From W-Chloroflexi-9 sp045863195 (GTDB lineage Bacteria > Chloroflexota > Dehalococcoidia > UBA2979): a stretch of 23,730 nucleotides of DNA. Made by a program: the position numbers and the translations under genes. The stretch covers positions 1 to 23,730 of the forward strand of contig BTUI01000020.1 in NCBI GenBank assembly GCA_045863195.1, written 5' to 3'. Shown here piece by piece: positions 1-7,331 of this stretch; position 1 is the first letter of the stretch; every line of letters starts with the position of its first letter. Below the pieces are notes generated by a model, which saw only the letters and a list, made by a program, of their open reading frames with translations, ran no database searches and was not told the DNA's origin.

Positions 1-3000
1 CCGCGCGGACACCGCGCCGGTCCGCGGCGAGAGCGAGGGCATCACGCTCGGCGTCCGAGACGGGCCGCGTGGTGACGCGCCCGCGCCCCGGCATGACCAC
101 TCCCCCGTTGCCGTGGTGGCCCCATCCTGCGGTGACGCGCAGGTCCAGCTCTCCGACGTTGCCGTGGCGAAGCACGCCGACCCCCTTCAGCGCGGGGTCC
201 AGGGCTCCCGTCGTCACGCCGGGGACCGGGGCTTCGGGGTCGAGGAGCGCCGCCACCTTCTGGCCGAGCGCCGCCGAGGCCTGGAGGGTGCCCAGGGACT
301 CCGGCACCGGGACACGCGGCCAGTCCCCGCGGACGCCGGCGGCGTTCTCTTCGAGCCACGCCGGGGCATGGCCGATGGCCAGCGCGTGGAACCAGAGCAG
401 CGCGGAGGACTCCAGGTCGGTGTCCGGATCCGGCGCACCCAGCGACGCGAGGAAGCGTCGGGCGGCCGCCGACAGGTTCGCGGTCTCCTTCGGGGCGGCG
501 GGCAGGCCCAGCGTCCGTTGGAGGAGCGGCGCGTCCGGCACCACCTCGCGGAGGCGGAACGGCATCGCGACGACGTTCGGGCGCAGGAGGTGGTAGTCGG
601 GGAGGTGCGGGGTGACCAGGAGCGGAGCCCCCTCGCGGGCGCGCTCGGCGACCATCCGCGCGACGAAGAAGCGGTTGCCGGGCCAGGCCTGGGCTGCGAG
701 GGTCGGGCGGGGCTCGTTCCAGAGCGGCCGAACCGATGAGTGGTAGCACCAGCGGACGTCCAGGGGGTAGAGCGCGTAGCGCCGGATGTTTGCCTCCTGG
801 AAGCGGTCTGCGGACATGACTCGAATCCGGCTCGCATCGGGGTCGTACCTTCCCGCCTTGACCGCCAGCCCGACCCCACCCGCCTTGAGCGCCTCCCACT
901 CCGCGGCGGACCCGAAGTACGCCCGCATCCGCTTCGCGAGCGCCTCGCGGTCCATGTCCATGAGCGCGCCGCGCCGCATCTCCTGCAGACCGCTCACCGG
1001 CTCCGTCCCGGCGAAGGAGACGACGGTCGGCCACGCCGCGTAGCCCGCTCGGGCCTCGACGCGCCGGAGCGACCAGCGGTTCGCCGGGGCGGGCGACACG
1101 TCCACGTAGGGGGGCCCGCCGGAGTCCAGGCTGGCGAGGAGCTCCTCTCGCTTGGCCGCTCCCCAGAACTCCCGCGCCCGGACGTGGCGCTGCCCGTCCG
1201 GCGTGGACCGGCGGACGAAGAGCCCGATCGCCGTGCCGAGGCGGATGCCCTCGCGGTTGGTCGGGGTCGAGAACACCGACGGGTCCGGGGCCCCGTCCGG
1301 CGTGCGCTTGCCCGTCTCGCGGCTGTCGCCGTTGAGGCCGTCGATCCAGATCCGGTCGAACTGGCGCACCAGGCGCTCGCGGAGCACCACGAACGAGGGG
1401 TCGGAGAGGTAGGAGTGGTTGGAGATGAAGCACACGACCCCGCACCCGGTCATCTCGGCGACGCGGCGCTCGGCCAGGCGGAAGAAGCGCACGTAGAGGT
1501 CGTCCAGGTTGAACTTCTTGATCCCCCAGGTCTCCTGCAGGCCCTCCTTGTAGAGCCCGACGTCCTGCTCGCTCTCGGAAGACACGCCGGCAAAGGCGTT
1601 GTAGGGCGGGTTGCCGAGCACGACCAGGATGGGACGGCTCCGCTTGACGGACGCCGCTGCCCTCTGCTCGGCCTCCAGATCGGGGAACGCGAAGGGGATC
1701 TGCGTCGCCGCCTGGCCGCTCGCCGGCGCCGGCGGATCCCACCCGGTGAGCGCGTTCGTCAGGTAGATCGCGGCCCGCTCGTCCTTCTCGTGGTCGAGCG
1801 CGGTCCCCAGGCCCTGGAGCAGGATGCCCACCTGCATGTGCGCGATGACGAAGGGAGCCGGCAGGATCTCGAACCCGAAGATGCGCGAGGTGACCGCCCT
1901 CCGGAGCTTCGCCCCGAGCAGAGCCCCCGCGCCCGCGTCTTCGAGGGTCGCCTGGATGCGCCGCACGACCTCCAGCACGTACGCGCCCGTTCCGCAGCAC
2001 GGGTCGAGGACGTACACGTCCGGGTCCGCGAGGCCGTCGGCGCGGCCGAGCTCGTCCCGGAGCACGCGGTCGACCCGCTCGACCATGGTGCGGACGATCT
2101 CGGGCGGCGTGTACCAGACCCCCAGGTCCTTGCGGAGCACGGGATCGAACTGCTCCAGAAAGGGCTCATAGAAGTACTGGATCGCGTGCCCCTCGTCGAA
2201 GCTCTCGAAGAACGCGCCCCGGTTCACGCGGTTGAGGGCCTCGCCGGTCCACTCGAGGATGGCGGCGAGCTGGAGGGGCTTGACCTTGCTCGGCGCGGAG
2301 ACCTGCTCGAAGAGCGCCCTCACGACGGGGACGCGGAGCTCGTGGACCGCGAGCCGCCAGTCGAAGCGCTCCTCGGGGCCGTGGGTCCGCGCCCAGAGCA
2401 CCCAGGCGGAGAACAGGCCATAGAACAGCGTCTGAATGACCGTCGACCGGAAGAAGTGCTGCCCCCGGCGCTCGTCGAAGGTGACACCGAGCGTCCGCTC
2501 CATGGCCGCCCGGAGCGCGTCGAGGATCTCGAGGTCGAGCTTCTCGAGGGAGCGACGGGCGCGGCGCGCGTAGGAGGCCAGCACCCACGCGACGTCGGCC
2601 GGGTCCCTCAGCGCGGCACGGAGCAGGAGGACGCGCCGGAGATAGTCGAGGAGGCTGTCGCCGTGCTCTGCGACGAGCGCCCGCGGGTGCGCGACCGCCT
2701 GCCAGAACTCCGCCTCGCTCCTCGCGAGCTGATACGACTCGAGGCGCGTCGCCGGGCGTCCCCCCTCGTGCTGCAGCGGGAGGAAGCTCCAGTAGTTCGT
2801 CACGAGGACGCTGCCGTACCGTTCGAGGTAGCTCGCCACCTGCGCGCTGGCGGCTGTCTGCAGGACACCGTGGCTCGTTGGCTTGGCCTCGACCACACCA
2901 CGTGCAGGCAGCACCCCCCCGGCGAGCAGGCTCGCCCCGGCGTCCTCGTCGCTCTCACCGATCTGGTCCGCGGTGAACAGCCCCGCGTCTGGGATGCCGG

Positions 3001-3160
3001 CGCCTTGGCTCCTGGGATGGACCATGCACCGCACGCGCGGGCGCAGAGACTCACCCGCGGCGTTGAGCAGCGCGCGGAGCGCCGGATAGTGCGTGGTCTC
3101 GGCGACACCGCCGAAGCGCGCCTCGCGCAGGTCTCGAAGGTACGTCTCGAGTGGGTGCAT
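1..3160 (-). CDS. Type ISP-like restriction-modification enzyme (nuclease + N6-adenine methyltransferase), 3' end cut by window
   Basis: The minus-strand frame stays open from an ATG at 3160 to the left edge (1053 codons visible, no stop), so the C-terminus is missing. Residues 57-93 hold a PD-(D/E)XK-like nuclease signature: PDAG with D58, then EAK at E91-K93. The methyltransferase core has YTPP near residue 348, motif I DPCCGTG at 386-392 and the N6-adenine catalytic motif NPPY at 517-520. Around residues 803-818 the pattern RW-YHS-LWNEPRP matches the C-terminal specificity domain of type ISP enzymes. No Walker A or helicase motifs lie between nuclease and methyltransferase, unlike LlaGI/LlaBIII, so this is a compact nuclease-methylase. 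Expected role: methylating host adenine targets and possibly cutting unmodified DNA. No separate specificity subunit is visible. The start follows a GGGAGA-like site. A PglX/BREX or type IIG reading is less likely given the C-terminal signature. Confidence 0.9.
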   Translation of the reverse strand, partial: MHPLETYLRDLREARFGGVAETTHYPALRALLNAAGESLRPRVRCMVHPRSQGAGIPDAGLFTADQIGESDEDAGASLLAGGVLPARGVVEAKPTSHGVLQTAASAQVASYLERYGSVLVTNYWSFLPLQHEGGRPATRLESYQLARSEAEFWQAVAHPRALVAEHGDSLLDYLRRVLLLRAALRDPADVAWVLASYARRARRSLEKLDLEILDALRAAMERTLGVTFDERRGQHFFRSTVIQTLFYGLFSAWVLWARTHGPEERFDWRLAVHELRVPVVRALFEQVSAPSKVKPLQLAAILEWTGEALNRVNRGAFFESFDEGHAIQYFYEPFLEQFDPVLRKDLGVWYTPPEIVRTMVERVDRVLRDELGRADGLADPDVYVLDPCCGTGAYVLEVVRRIQATLEDAGAGALLGAKLRRAVTSRIFGFEILPAPFVIAHMQVGILLQGLGTALDHEKDERAAIYLTNALTGWDPPAPASGQAATQIPFAFPDLEAEQRAAASVKRSRPILVVLGNPPYNAFAGVSSESEQDVGLYKEGLQETWGIKKFNLDDLYVRFFRLAERRVAEMTGCGVVCFISNHSYLSDPSFVVLRERLVRQFDRIWIDGLNGDSRETGKRTPDGAPDPSVFSTPTNREGIRLGTAIGLFVRRSTPDGQRHVRAREFWGAAKREELLASLDSGGPPYVDVSPAPANRWSLRRVEARAGYAAWPTVVSFAGTEPVSGLQEMRRGALMDMDREALAKRMRAYFGSAAEWEALKAGGVGLAVKAGRYDPDASRIRVMSADRFQEANIRRYALYPLDVRWCYHSSVRPLWNEPRPTLAAQAWPGNRFFVARMVAERAREGAPLLVTPHLPDYHLLRPNVVAMPFRLREVVPDAPLLQRTLGLPAAPKETANLSAAARRFLASLGAPDPDTDLESSALLWFHALAIGHAPAWLEENAAGVRGDWPRVPVPESLGTLQASAALGQKVAALLDPEAPVPGVTTGALDPALKGVGVLRHGNVGELDLRVTAGWGHHGNGGVVMPGRGRVTTRPVSDAERDALALAADRRGVRA

Positions 3161-3518
3161 CTTCGGCGTGTCTCCCGGAATTGTGGGGTCGGTCGCGCCC
3201 CGCGACCGGGGCGCCGTGTGTGCCGCGACCGGAGTCGAGGGGAGGCACCGGGCGATGGACGTCACACACCTCTGGTTCGCCTGGCGCCGCGAGCGACGCC
3301 AAGTGTGCTGCCCTCGCTCCGGCCCGTCAACCATCCCGGCGCCGGGCGGCGGAGGGACGGGTCCCCACCCAGCGCCACGACTCGGGCACGCGAGCGCCCT
3401 TGACAGGCGCCCGCCTCTGTGGCCCCATCGGCGCGTTGCCAAGGTCCAAGTGGTCAGGGGGGCGGCGGCGGGGTTCGTCGCTGCCCAGTATGGCCGCGTT
3501 CACCACCAGGAGAGGCAC
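3161..3518. other. Divergent intergenic region between the R-M gene and the 140-aa gene
   Basis: This 358-bp stretch separates the minus-strand R-M gene from the plus-strand gene at 3519. It should carry both promoters. Apart from the perfect inverted repeat at 3195-3214, the only promoter-like word is TTGACA at 3400-3405, which lacks a good -10 at the right distance. I see no convincing small gene. Confidence 0.6.
3195..3214. promoter_or_regulatory. Perfect GC-rich inverted repeat upstream of the R-M gene
   Basis: GCGCCCCG and CGGGGCGC form perfect 8-bp arms around the 4-base spacer CGAC, 35-54 bases upstream of the R-M start codon at 3160. It could be an operator for R-M expression control or a hairpin in the mRNA leader. 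No controller (C) protein gene is visible in the window. In such GC-rich DNA a chance origin is possible. Confidence 0.4.
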
Positions 3519-3941
3519 ATGCCCGAGATCAAGCAGGGTACCGTCACAATCATCATCCCCGACGCGCTCGCCCTGCCGCCCGAGGCCGGGACGCTGAATG
3601 TGGACCAGGTGCGCGCGATCCCCAAGGCCCGTCGCGGCGTCGGAGCTGCTTGCGAGGCTACCGCAGACGCGCTGTCCAAGCTCGATGGACGGTTCGCCGC
3701 GCCCGCCGGGGTGACTCCCGACTCGCTCCGCGCGGCAGGTGCCCGCGCCGAGGGCATCGACCAGGTGATCTCGGACCTCGAGGTGCTGCTGCAGACTCTG
3801 AAGCAGGCCAATCTGCTGTTCGACGCCGACGCGGCGTCCCAGCTCCGCAGAGTCAACGACCAGGTGAACGCGCAAGCGAAGCGCGACGCGGGGCTGGAGA
3901 CGGCCTTCTCCGGGCTGCGATCCTGGATCGGGTACAAGTAG
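3519..3941 (+). CDS. Uncharacterised helical protein, 140 aa
   Basis: The ATG at 3519 follows AGGAGA, a good ribosome binding site, which decides it over in-frame upstream starts. The product starts MPEIKQGTVTIIIPDA, a short strand-forming stretch, and then becomes Ala/Leu/Asp-rich and probably helical. The segment near residues 75-115 (DQVISDLEVLLQTLKQ, then DADAASQLRRVNDQVN) looks coiled-coil-prone. There is no signal peptide, membrane segment or cysteine cluster, so it is probably cytoplasmic. It ends WIGYK. I recognise no family. It stands alone: the R-M gene is divergent and a repeat array follows downstream. The strong SD and the balanced amino-acid composition, unlike the Arg/Pro-rich shadow frames, support a real gene. 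Confidence 0.75.
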   Translation: MPEIKQGTVTIIIPDALALPPEAGTLNVDQVRAIPKARRGVGAACEATADALSKLDGRFAAPAGVTPDSLRAAGARAEGIDQVISDLEVLLQTLKQANLLFDADAASQLRRVNDQVNAQAKRDAGLETAFSGLRSWIGYK

Positions 3942-4385
3942 CACCCGTTCGCGCCAGCCTGTCGGGGTGTCTCCGTGAGCCCGTCGGAGGTTCCACGGCA
4001 TCCCCCGGCGGTGGTCGCGGGATGCCTCCGAGGTCACCGCCCAATCCCTGCGTAGTATTCGGTCGATACCTCAGTACTATCCGGTCGATGCCTCCTCGGT
4101 ATCCGGTCGATGCCCCAGCGGTATCCGGTCGATGCCCCCGCGGTATCCGGTCGATGCCCCCGCGGTATCCGGTCGATGCCCCCGCGGTATCGGGACGATG
4201 CCCCCGCGGTATCCGGTCGATGCCCCCGCGGTATCGTGACGATGCCTCCGCGGGTGTGGCAGAGGAGGCAACCGGCTCGCTCCATCCGGCGCGCGAGGCT
4301 ACAGGGGGCCGTGCGCGTGGTCTGGCTCCCGGGTCATGCTGTAGACTGTGCCCGACGCCGTCGTCGCGCGGCAGAGGAGGAGGTC
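3942..4385. other. Intergenic region dominated by a tandem repeat array
   Basis: This 444-bp stretch lies between two plus-strand genes. Its central half is the nine-copy 22-bp repeat at 4059-4256. The flanks (3942-4058 and 4257-4385) show no gene; 4019-4036 (GGGATGCCTCCGAGGTC) looks like a decayed relative of the unit. A weak -10-like TAGACT lies near 4342, upstream of the Uma2 gene, without a clear -35. Confidence 0.6.
4059..4256. repeat. 22-bp tandem repeat (minisatellite), nine copies
   Basis: Nine head-to-tail units begin at 4059, 4081, 4103, 4125, 4147, 4169, 4191, 4213 and 4235. The unit is CCGGTCGATG followed directly by CCCCCGCGGTAT, 22 bases with no spacers. Units at 4125, 4147, 4169 and 4213 are nearly or fully identical; edge copies are more diverged (for example CCTCAGTACTAT and CCTCCTCGGTAT). 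Copies 7 and 9 carry related substitutions (GGGACGATG, GTGACGATG). Each central unit contains the palindrome CCGCGG, and the junction before the last unit forms a perfect palindrome, ATCGTGACGAT, at 4233-4243. Since 22 is not a multiple of 3, the array cannot encode a constant peptide repeat, so it is non-coding. Confidence 0.9.
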
Positions 4386-4967
4386 ATGCGTGCACCGGCC
4401 ACGAAGGGGATCAGCTACGCAGAGTACCTCGCGCTCGAGCGCACCACCGGGGTGCGGCACGAGTTCGCAAGCGGCACGGCCTGGGCCATGGCGGGAGGCA
4501 GCGTCCGGCACTCCGCGATCAAGACGAACCTCACCGCGCTGTTTCGCGGCGCTCTGCGGGACACGCCCAGCCGGCCGTACGACTCGGACCTGAAGGTGCG
4601 CGTCCTCGCGACGGGGCTCGCCACCTACCCCGACCTGAGCGTTGTGTGCGGGCGACCGCAGCTCGATCCCGAGGACGGGCACGCGGTCACAAACCCCACG
4701 CTTCTGGTCGAGGTGCTGTCCCCGGACACGGAGGCCTGGGACCGGGGCGGAAGGTTTGCCCACTACCGGCGCATCCCGTCGCTCCGCCACTACCTCCTCG
4801 TCAGCCAGGATGTGGCCCGCATCGAGCACTACGAGCTCCTGGCCGACGGGTCGTGGCGGCTCACCGAGCACGGCGCCGGACAGGCGATCCCCCTCTCTGC
4901 GCTCTCCATCGAGCTGCCCGTGGATCCCGTCTACGAGGACCTCCCGCCCGAGGGCCCGCCCCCCTGA
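4386..4967 (+). CDS. Uma2-family (DUF820) PD-(D/E)XK nuclease-like protein
   Basis: A 193-aa protein starting at an ATG preceded by AGGAGG with a five-base gap; longer upstream frames would run through the repeat array and are rejected. The Uma2 pattern is clear: an N-terminal YAEYLALE segment, E-F-A-S-G in the first strand, DSDLKVRV at residues 66-73, YPDLSVVCG with D83, LLVEVLS with E109, then a DRGGRFAHYRRIPSLRHYLLV-like helix and strand. The family has the PD-(D/E)XK nuclease fold; members are abundant in cyanobacteria, Myxococcota and other large genomes, often in many copies, with unsettled biological roles. The usual Lys of DRGxKxxxY is Arg here, which could affect activity. It is cytoplasmic and appears monocistronic. 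Confidence 0.9.
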   Translation: MRAPATKGISYAEYLALERTTGVRHEFASGTAWAMAGGSVRHSAIKTNLTALFRGALRDTPSRPYDSDLKVRVLATGLATYPDLSVVCGRPQLDPEDGHAVTNPTLLVEVLSPDTEAWDRGGRFAHYRRIPSLRHYLLVSQDVARIEHYELLADGSWRLTEHGAGQAIPLSALSIELPVDPVYEDLPPEGPPP

Positions 4968-4992
4968 CGTCCCGTGGCTCGGCGCCGGGCGC

Positions 4993-5760
4993 TCAGATGA
5001 GGCGCCCCCCTCGCCCGGAGAGCCCTGCGGCGTCCCCTTCCGGAGCGTCCGGGTCGCCGAGCGCGAGCAGGTCCTCCACCGCGGACGTGTCGGGCAGGTC
5101 GGTCTCTGACAGGTCGCCGGGGGCGCCTCCGCACCAGGCCGCCCACTCGGTCGGGTGGTCTCGCACCAGCAGCCGCTCGACGGCCGCCCTCGACAGCCGC
5201 TCGATGGGGCGGCCGTCCGTGCTGCTGCGGCCGCGGACGCGCAGCTCCTCGGGCGGGTACACCGAGAGCTCCACGGGGAAGCCCCGATCGACGTGGACGT
5301 GCGTGAACTCGCGGATCACTCCCCCCTTTCGCACGCTCACGCGGCTCGTCTCGAAGGTCCAGCCGAGATTCCAGAGGAAGCCTTCGAGGGTCTGCTCCGA
5401 CTCCGTGAAGACGTGTAGATCGATGTCGCTGCCGCGCCGGACGTGCCCGGTCGCCACCGACCCGATCAAGCGGGGCCGGAACGGGAGCAGCGCCCCCATC
5501 GTCTGCCAGGCGGTCACCCTCATGGCGAAGAGCCGCCGCCCGCGGCTCGACCCCTCGGTCAGCTCGACCAGCTCGAGGAGCGCGTCCCGGATCTCGCCGT
5601 TCGACGGCAGGTCCCCGGCCCGGTCCCGGCGCTGCCGGCGCTGTCCGGGCAGGCGCCGCGCCGCGATGCGCTTCGCGTCGAAGTACTGCCGCACGCCCTC
5701 CTCCAGCATGAGCCGGGCGGCCTCCCGGGCGATGGAGGTCCTGCGCTGGTCAGCGCGCAT
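4993..5760 (-). CDS. Pol-beta-type nucleotidyltransferase (last gene of HD-HTH-NTase operon)
   Basis: A 255-aa protein whose ATG at 5760 shares one base with the TGA of the upstream gene (TGATG), implying translational coupling and fixing the start. The nucleotidyltransferase signature is at residues 100-115: GSVATG, then GSDIDLHVF, with metal-binding D112 and D114; a third acidic position may lie in the FPVELSVYP strand. The N-terminal 95 residues are helical and rich in Arg/Ala (AREAARLMLEEG). The C-terminus is acidic and Gly-rich. The family transfers nucleotides to proteins, RNA ends or small molecules; members include CCA-adding enzymes, MNT-type antitoxins and antibiotic nucleotidyltransferases. 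With an HD phosphohydrolase in the same operon, a role in RNA-end modification is conceivable but inferred. No HEPN partner is seen. Confidence 0.85.
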   Translation of the reverse strand: MRADQRRTSIAREAARLMLEEGVRQYFDAKRIAARRLPGQRRQRRDRAGDLPSNGEIRDALLELVELTEGSSRGRRLFAMRVTAWQTMGALLPFRPRLIGSVATGHVRRGSDIDLHVFTESEQTLEGFLWNLGWTFETSRVSVRKGGVIREFTHVHVDRGFPVELSVYPPEELRVRGRSSTDGRPIERLSRAAVERLLVRDHPTEWAAWCGGAPGDLSETDLPDTSAVEDLLALGDPDAPEGDAAGLSGRGGRLI

Positions 5761-6113
5761 CACGGGCGCCCACGCCACTCCCCGAGGAGGGCCCGGAGCC
5801 GCGCCAGCGCCCCCCCCACCACCCGCCCGCCGCGCGGGGCGCCGTGGATGCGGCGGTGGATGGTCTGTTGGCTCACGCCGAGGCGGTGTCCTATCTGCCC
5901 CTCCGAGAGGCCGTCGAAGTAGAAGAGTTCGACCGCCTCCCGCTGGCTGGGCGTCAGCCGGGCAAGCGCGCACCGGAGCTGGTCCTGGGCGCGCTGGAGC
6001 GCCTCGCTGAGCGGGGCCTCGTCGCTCCACAGGGAACGGTCGCTGGTCAGACGGTCGAGATCGGGCCAGAAGCAGAGCCGGTTGTCGCGGCCGGGTTCAT
6101 CGCGTGGGGTCAT
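5760..6113 (-). CDS. Small HTH protein resembling sigma-70 region 4
   Basis: A 117-aa protein (ATG at 6113; a GTG at 6131 is possible). Residues 45-95 read as sigma region 4: ALARLTPSQREAVELFYFDG, then LSEGQIGHRLGVSQQTIHRRI, the helix-turn-helix that normally reads the -35 element. There is no region 2, so it is not a complete ECF sigma factor; it may be a transcription regulator or a DNA-binding accessory factor. The N-terminus (RLCFWPDLDRLTSDRS) is unfamiliar. It overlaps the upstream HD gene by 17 bases and the downstream nucleotidyltransferase gene by one base, so the three are surely one transcription unit, and the HTH protein may autoregulate it. Confidence 0.8.
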   Translation of the reverse strand: MTPRDEPGRDNRLCFWPDLDRLTSDRSLWSDEAPLSEALQRAQDQLRCALARLTPSQREAVELFYFDGLSEGQIGHRLGVSQQTIHRRIHGAPRGGRVVGGALARLRALLGEWRGRP

Positions 6114-6564
6114 AGGGGCCGGTGAGCGCACCGGGGGGCGGTGGGAGTGAAGTGAACGTCGCGGCCTCCTCGATGGAGCAGACCGACGCCCAGGGAGACC
6201 GGCCCCGCAGGTCCCATGACCTCAGCAGCTCCAGATCGCGGAGCTCCGGCGTGCCTCGGAGGCGCCGCCGCGTCCGCGCCGGCTCGCGCAGCAGGTCCAG
6301 GTGATGCCGCACGAGCCACACGACCCGCGGCGACACGAGGCCGTCCAGGAGCTCTGCGCCAAGCCTGTCGTGGTCTCGGCTGCGGATCGCTTTGCCGCAG
6401 TCGTGCAGGAGCGCCGCGGTCACGAGCTCGGAGTCCCGCGTCTCTGACCGCGCGTGAGCGAAGACCTGCAGGGAGTGGAAGAGGGCGTCCCCCTCGGGAT
6501 GGTGGCGCGGGTCCTGCGCGATCCCATCCAGCGCGGCGAGCAGCTCCACGTAGTCATTGGCCAT
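6097..6564 (-). CDS. HD-domain phosphohydrolase (first gene of HD-HTH-NTase operon)
   Basis: A 155-aa protein with the metal-binding HD signature: H30 in HPEGDALFHSLQVF, H54-D55 in ALLHDCGKA, and later DHDRLGAELL and RHHLDLL. The segment DPRHHPEGDALFHSLQV resembles the start of the HD domain found in bacterial CCA-adding enzymes (WHPEGDVWxHTxxV), while the nucleotidyltransferase head of such enzymes is encoded separately two genes downstream. The likely activity is metal-dependent phosphate hydrolysis on nucleotides or RNA ends. The start is the ATG at 6562-6564 (MANDYVELL); the SD is weak. The stop overlaps the start of the HTH gene. It has no signal peptide and is cytoplasmic. Confidence 0.85.
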   Translation of the reverse strand: MANDYVELLAALDGIAQDPRHHPEGDALFHSLQVFAHARSETRDSELVTAALLHDCGKAIRSRDHDRLGAELLDGLVSPRVVWLVRHHLDLLREPARTRRRLRGTPELRDLELLRSWDLRGRSPWASVCSIEEAATFTSLPPPPGALTGPYDPTR

Positions 6565-6620
6565 GTCACGGGGCCCCGGAACGCCCGGCGCGGGCGGTCG
6601 CCACGAAGGGGGCTCTCACA

Positions 6621-6649
6621 CCTGGCACGATATCACACCCACCGCCAGG
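6621..6649. other. Inverted repeat between pseudouridine synthase and HD operon
   Basis: CCTGGC (6621-6626) and GCCAGG (6644-6649) form perfect 6-bp arms around a 17-base spacer containing GATATC. It lies 32-60 bases past the stop of the pseudouridine synthase gene and upstream of the HD gene, so it could be a weak terminator or an operator for the HD operon. There is no T-run. Confidence 0.25.
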
Positions 6650-6680
6650 GACGCCCCCGTGCGGCCTGCGGCCTCCCCAG

Positions 6681-7331
6681 TCAGGTCCCAATCAGGAGAG
6701 AGCGCGCCCGCGCCAGGGCCTCCGGGCTGTCGTCGAAGGGCTCGTGGGGCGGCGGAGCGTCGTCCGGCATTGCGGCGGCGTAGAGGGCGGCGACCTCCTC
6801 GGCGGTCAACTGGCGGCACCAGCGCGCGGGAAGGTCGCCCAACCCCACAGGGCCGATGGCCACCCGGCGCAGCTTGACCACCTGCAGGTCGCTTCGGTCG
6901 CAGAGCCTGCGGATCTGCCGGTTGCGCCCCTCCCGAAGCACGACCTCGATCCAGGTGGCCCGCGACCGGTGCTCGAGCCAACGGACCCGCGCCGGTCGCG
7001 TGACGTGGCCGGTGTTGAAGCGCAGGGGCTCGCCCAGGAGCCCGATGCGGCCGTCGTCGGGTGCCAGCACGCCGCGCACCTTCAGGTGGTAGACCTTCTC
7101 GATGGGCGGCACCTCCTCTGCAACCCCCGCGAACCCGGGGTTCCCCAGGGCCTGGGCCAGCCGCCCGTCGTCGGTGAACAGCAGGAGCCCCTCCGTGTTG
7201 AAGTCGAGGCGCCCCACGTGCGGCAGGCGGGGGAAGTGCGGCGGCACGTGGTCATAGACGGTCGGCCGCCCGGCGAAGTCCGCCCGGGCCGTGATGCAGC
7301 CGCGTGGCTTGTGCAGCATGAAGATGCGCAT
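6681..7331 (-). CDS. Pseudouridine synthase, RsuA/RluB/RluE/RluF family, no S4 domain
   Basis: A 216-aa protein starting MRIFMLHKPRGCITAR at ATG 7331; the longer upstream frame has shadow-like composition and is rejected. The family motif GRLDFNTEGLLLFTDDG is present with the predicted catalytic Asp at D43. It is followed by the conserved core: EKVYHLKVRG, then the EGRNRQIRRLCD motif, which aligns with the RNA-facing GRxRQIRRM motif of RsuA-type enzymes. These enzymes isomerise specific uridines of rRNA to pseudouridine in the cytoplasm. The length and the absence of an N-terminal S4 RNA-binding domain are closest to RluE-like short members; the exact target site cannot be told from sequence. 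The C-terminal tail DDAPPPHEPFDDSPEAL is acidic and Pro-rich. It appears monocistronic. Confidence 0.92.
   Translation of the reverse strand: MRIFMLHKPRGCITARADFAGRPTVYDHVPPHFPRLPHVGRLDFNTEGLLLFTDDGRLAQALGNPGFAGVAEEVPPIEKVYHLKVRGVLAPDDGRIGLLGEPLRFNTGHVTRPARVRWLEHRSRATWIEVVLREGRNRQIRRLCDRSDLQVVKLRRVAIGPVGLGDLPARWCRQLTAEEVAALYAAAMPDDAPPPHEPFDDSPEALARARSLLIGT

Noticed and set aside
42..2000. 652-aa minus-strand open frame
   Set aside because: It is an alternate frame of the type ISP gene; its Arg/Gly/Ala/Pro-rich translation shows no motifs, while the overlapping frame holds NPPY and DPCCGTG.
1..3160. Broken (pseudogene) methyltransferase
   Set aside because: Catalytic motifs fall in one continuous frame from 3160 (checked at residues 58, 91, 386 and 517); the missing end is due only to the window edge.
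740..3403. 887-aa plus-strand open frame
   Set aside because: Antisense shadow of the R-M gene caused by high GC; no domain and a biased composition (Arg/Val/Glu/Leu).
3400..3428. Sigma-70 promoter with perfect TTGACA
   Set aside because: At 17 bases downstream the -10 position reads CCCCAT, which is not a credible -10 box.
4059..4256. CRISPR array
   Set aside because: Units abut with no unique spacers and there are no cas genes; it is a simple tandem repeat.
6621..6640. Second sigma-54 promoter (CTGGCACG on the plus strand)
   Set aside because: The -24 word is present but no TTGC follows at the right distance, and no plus-strand gene follows it.
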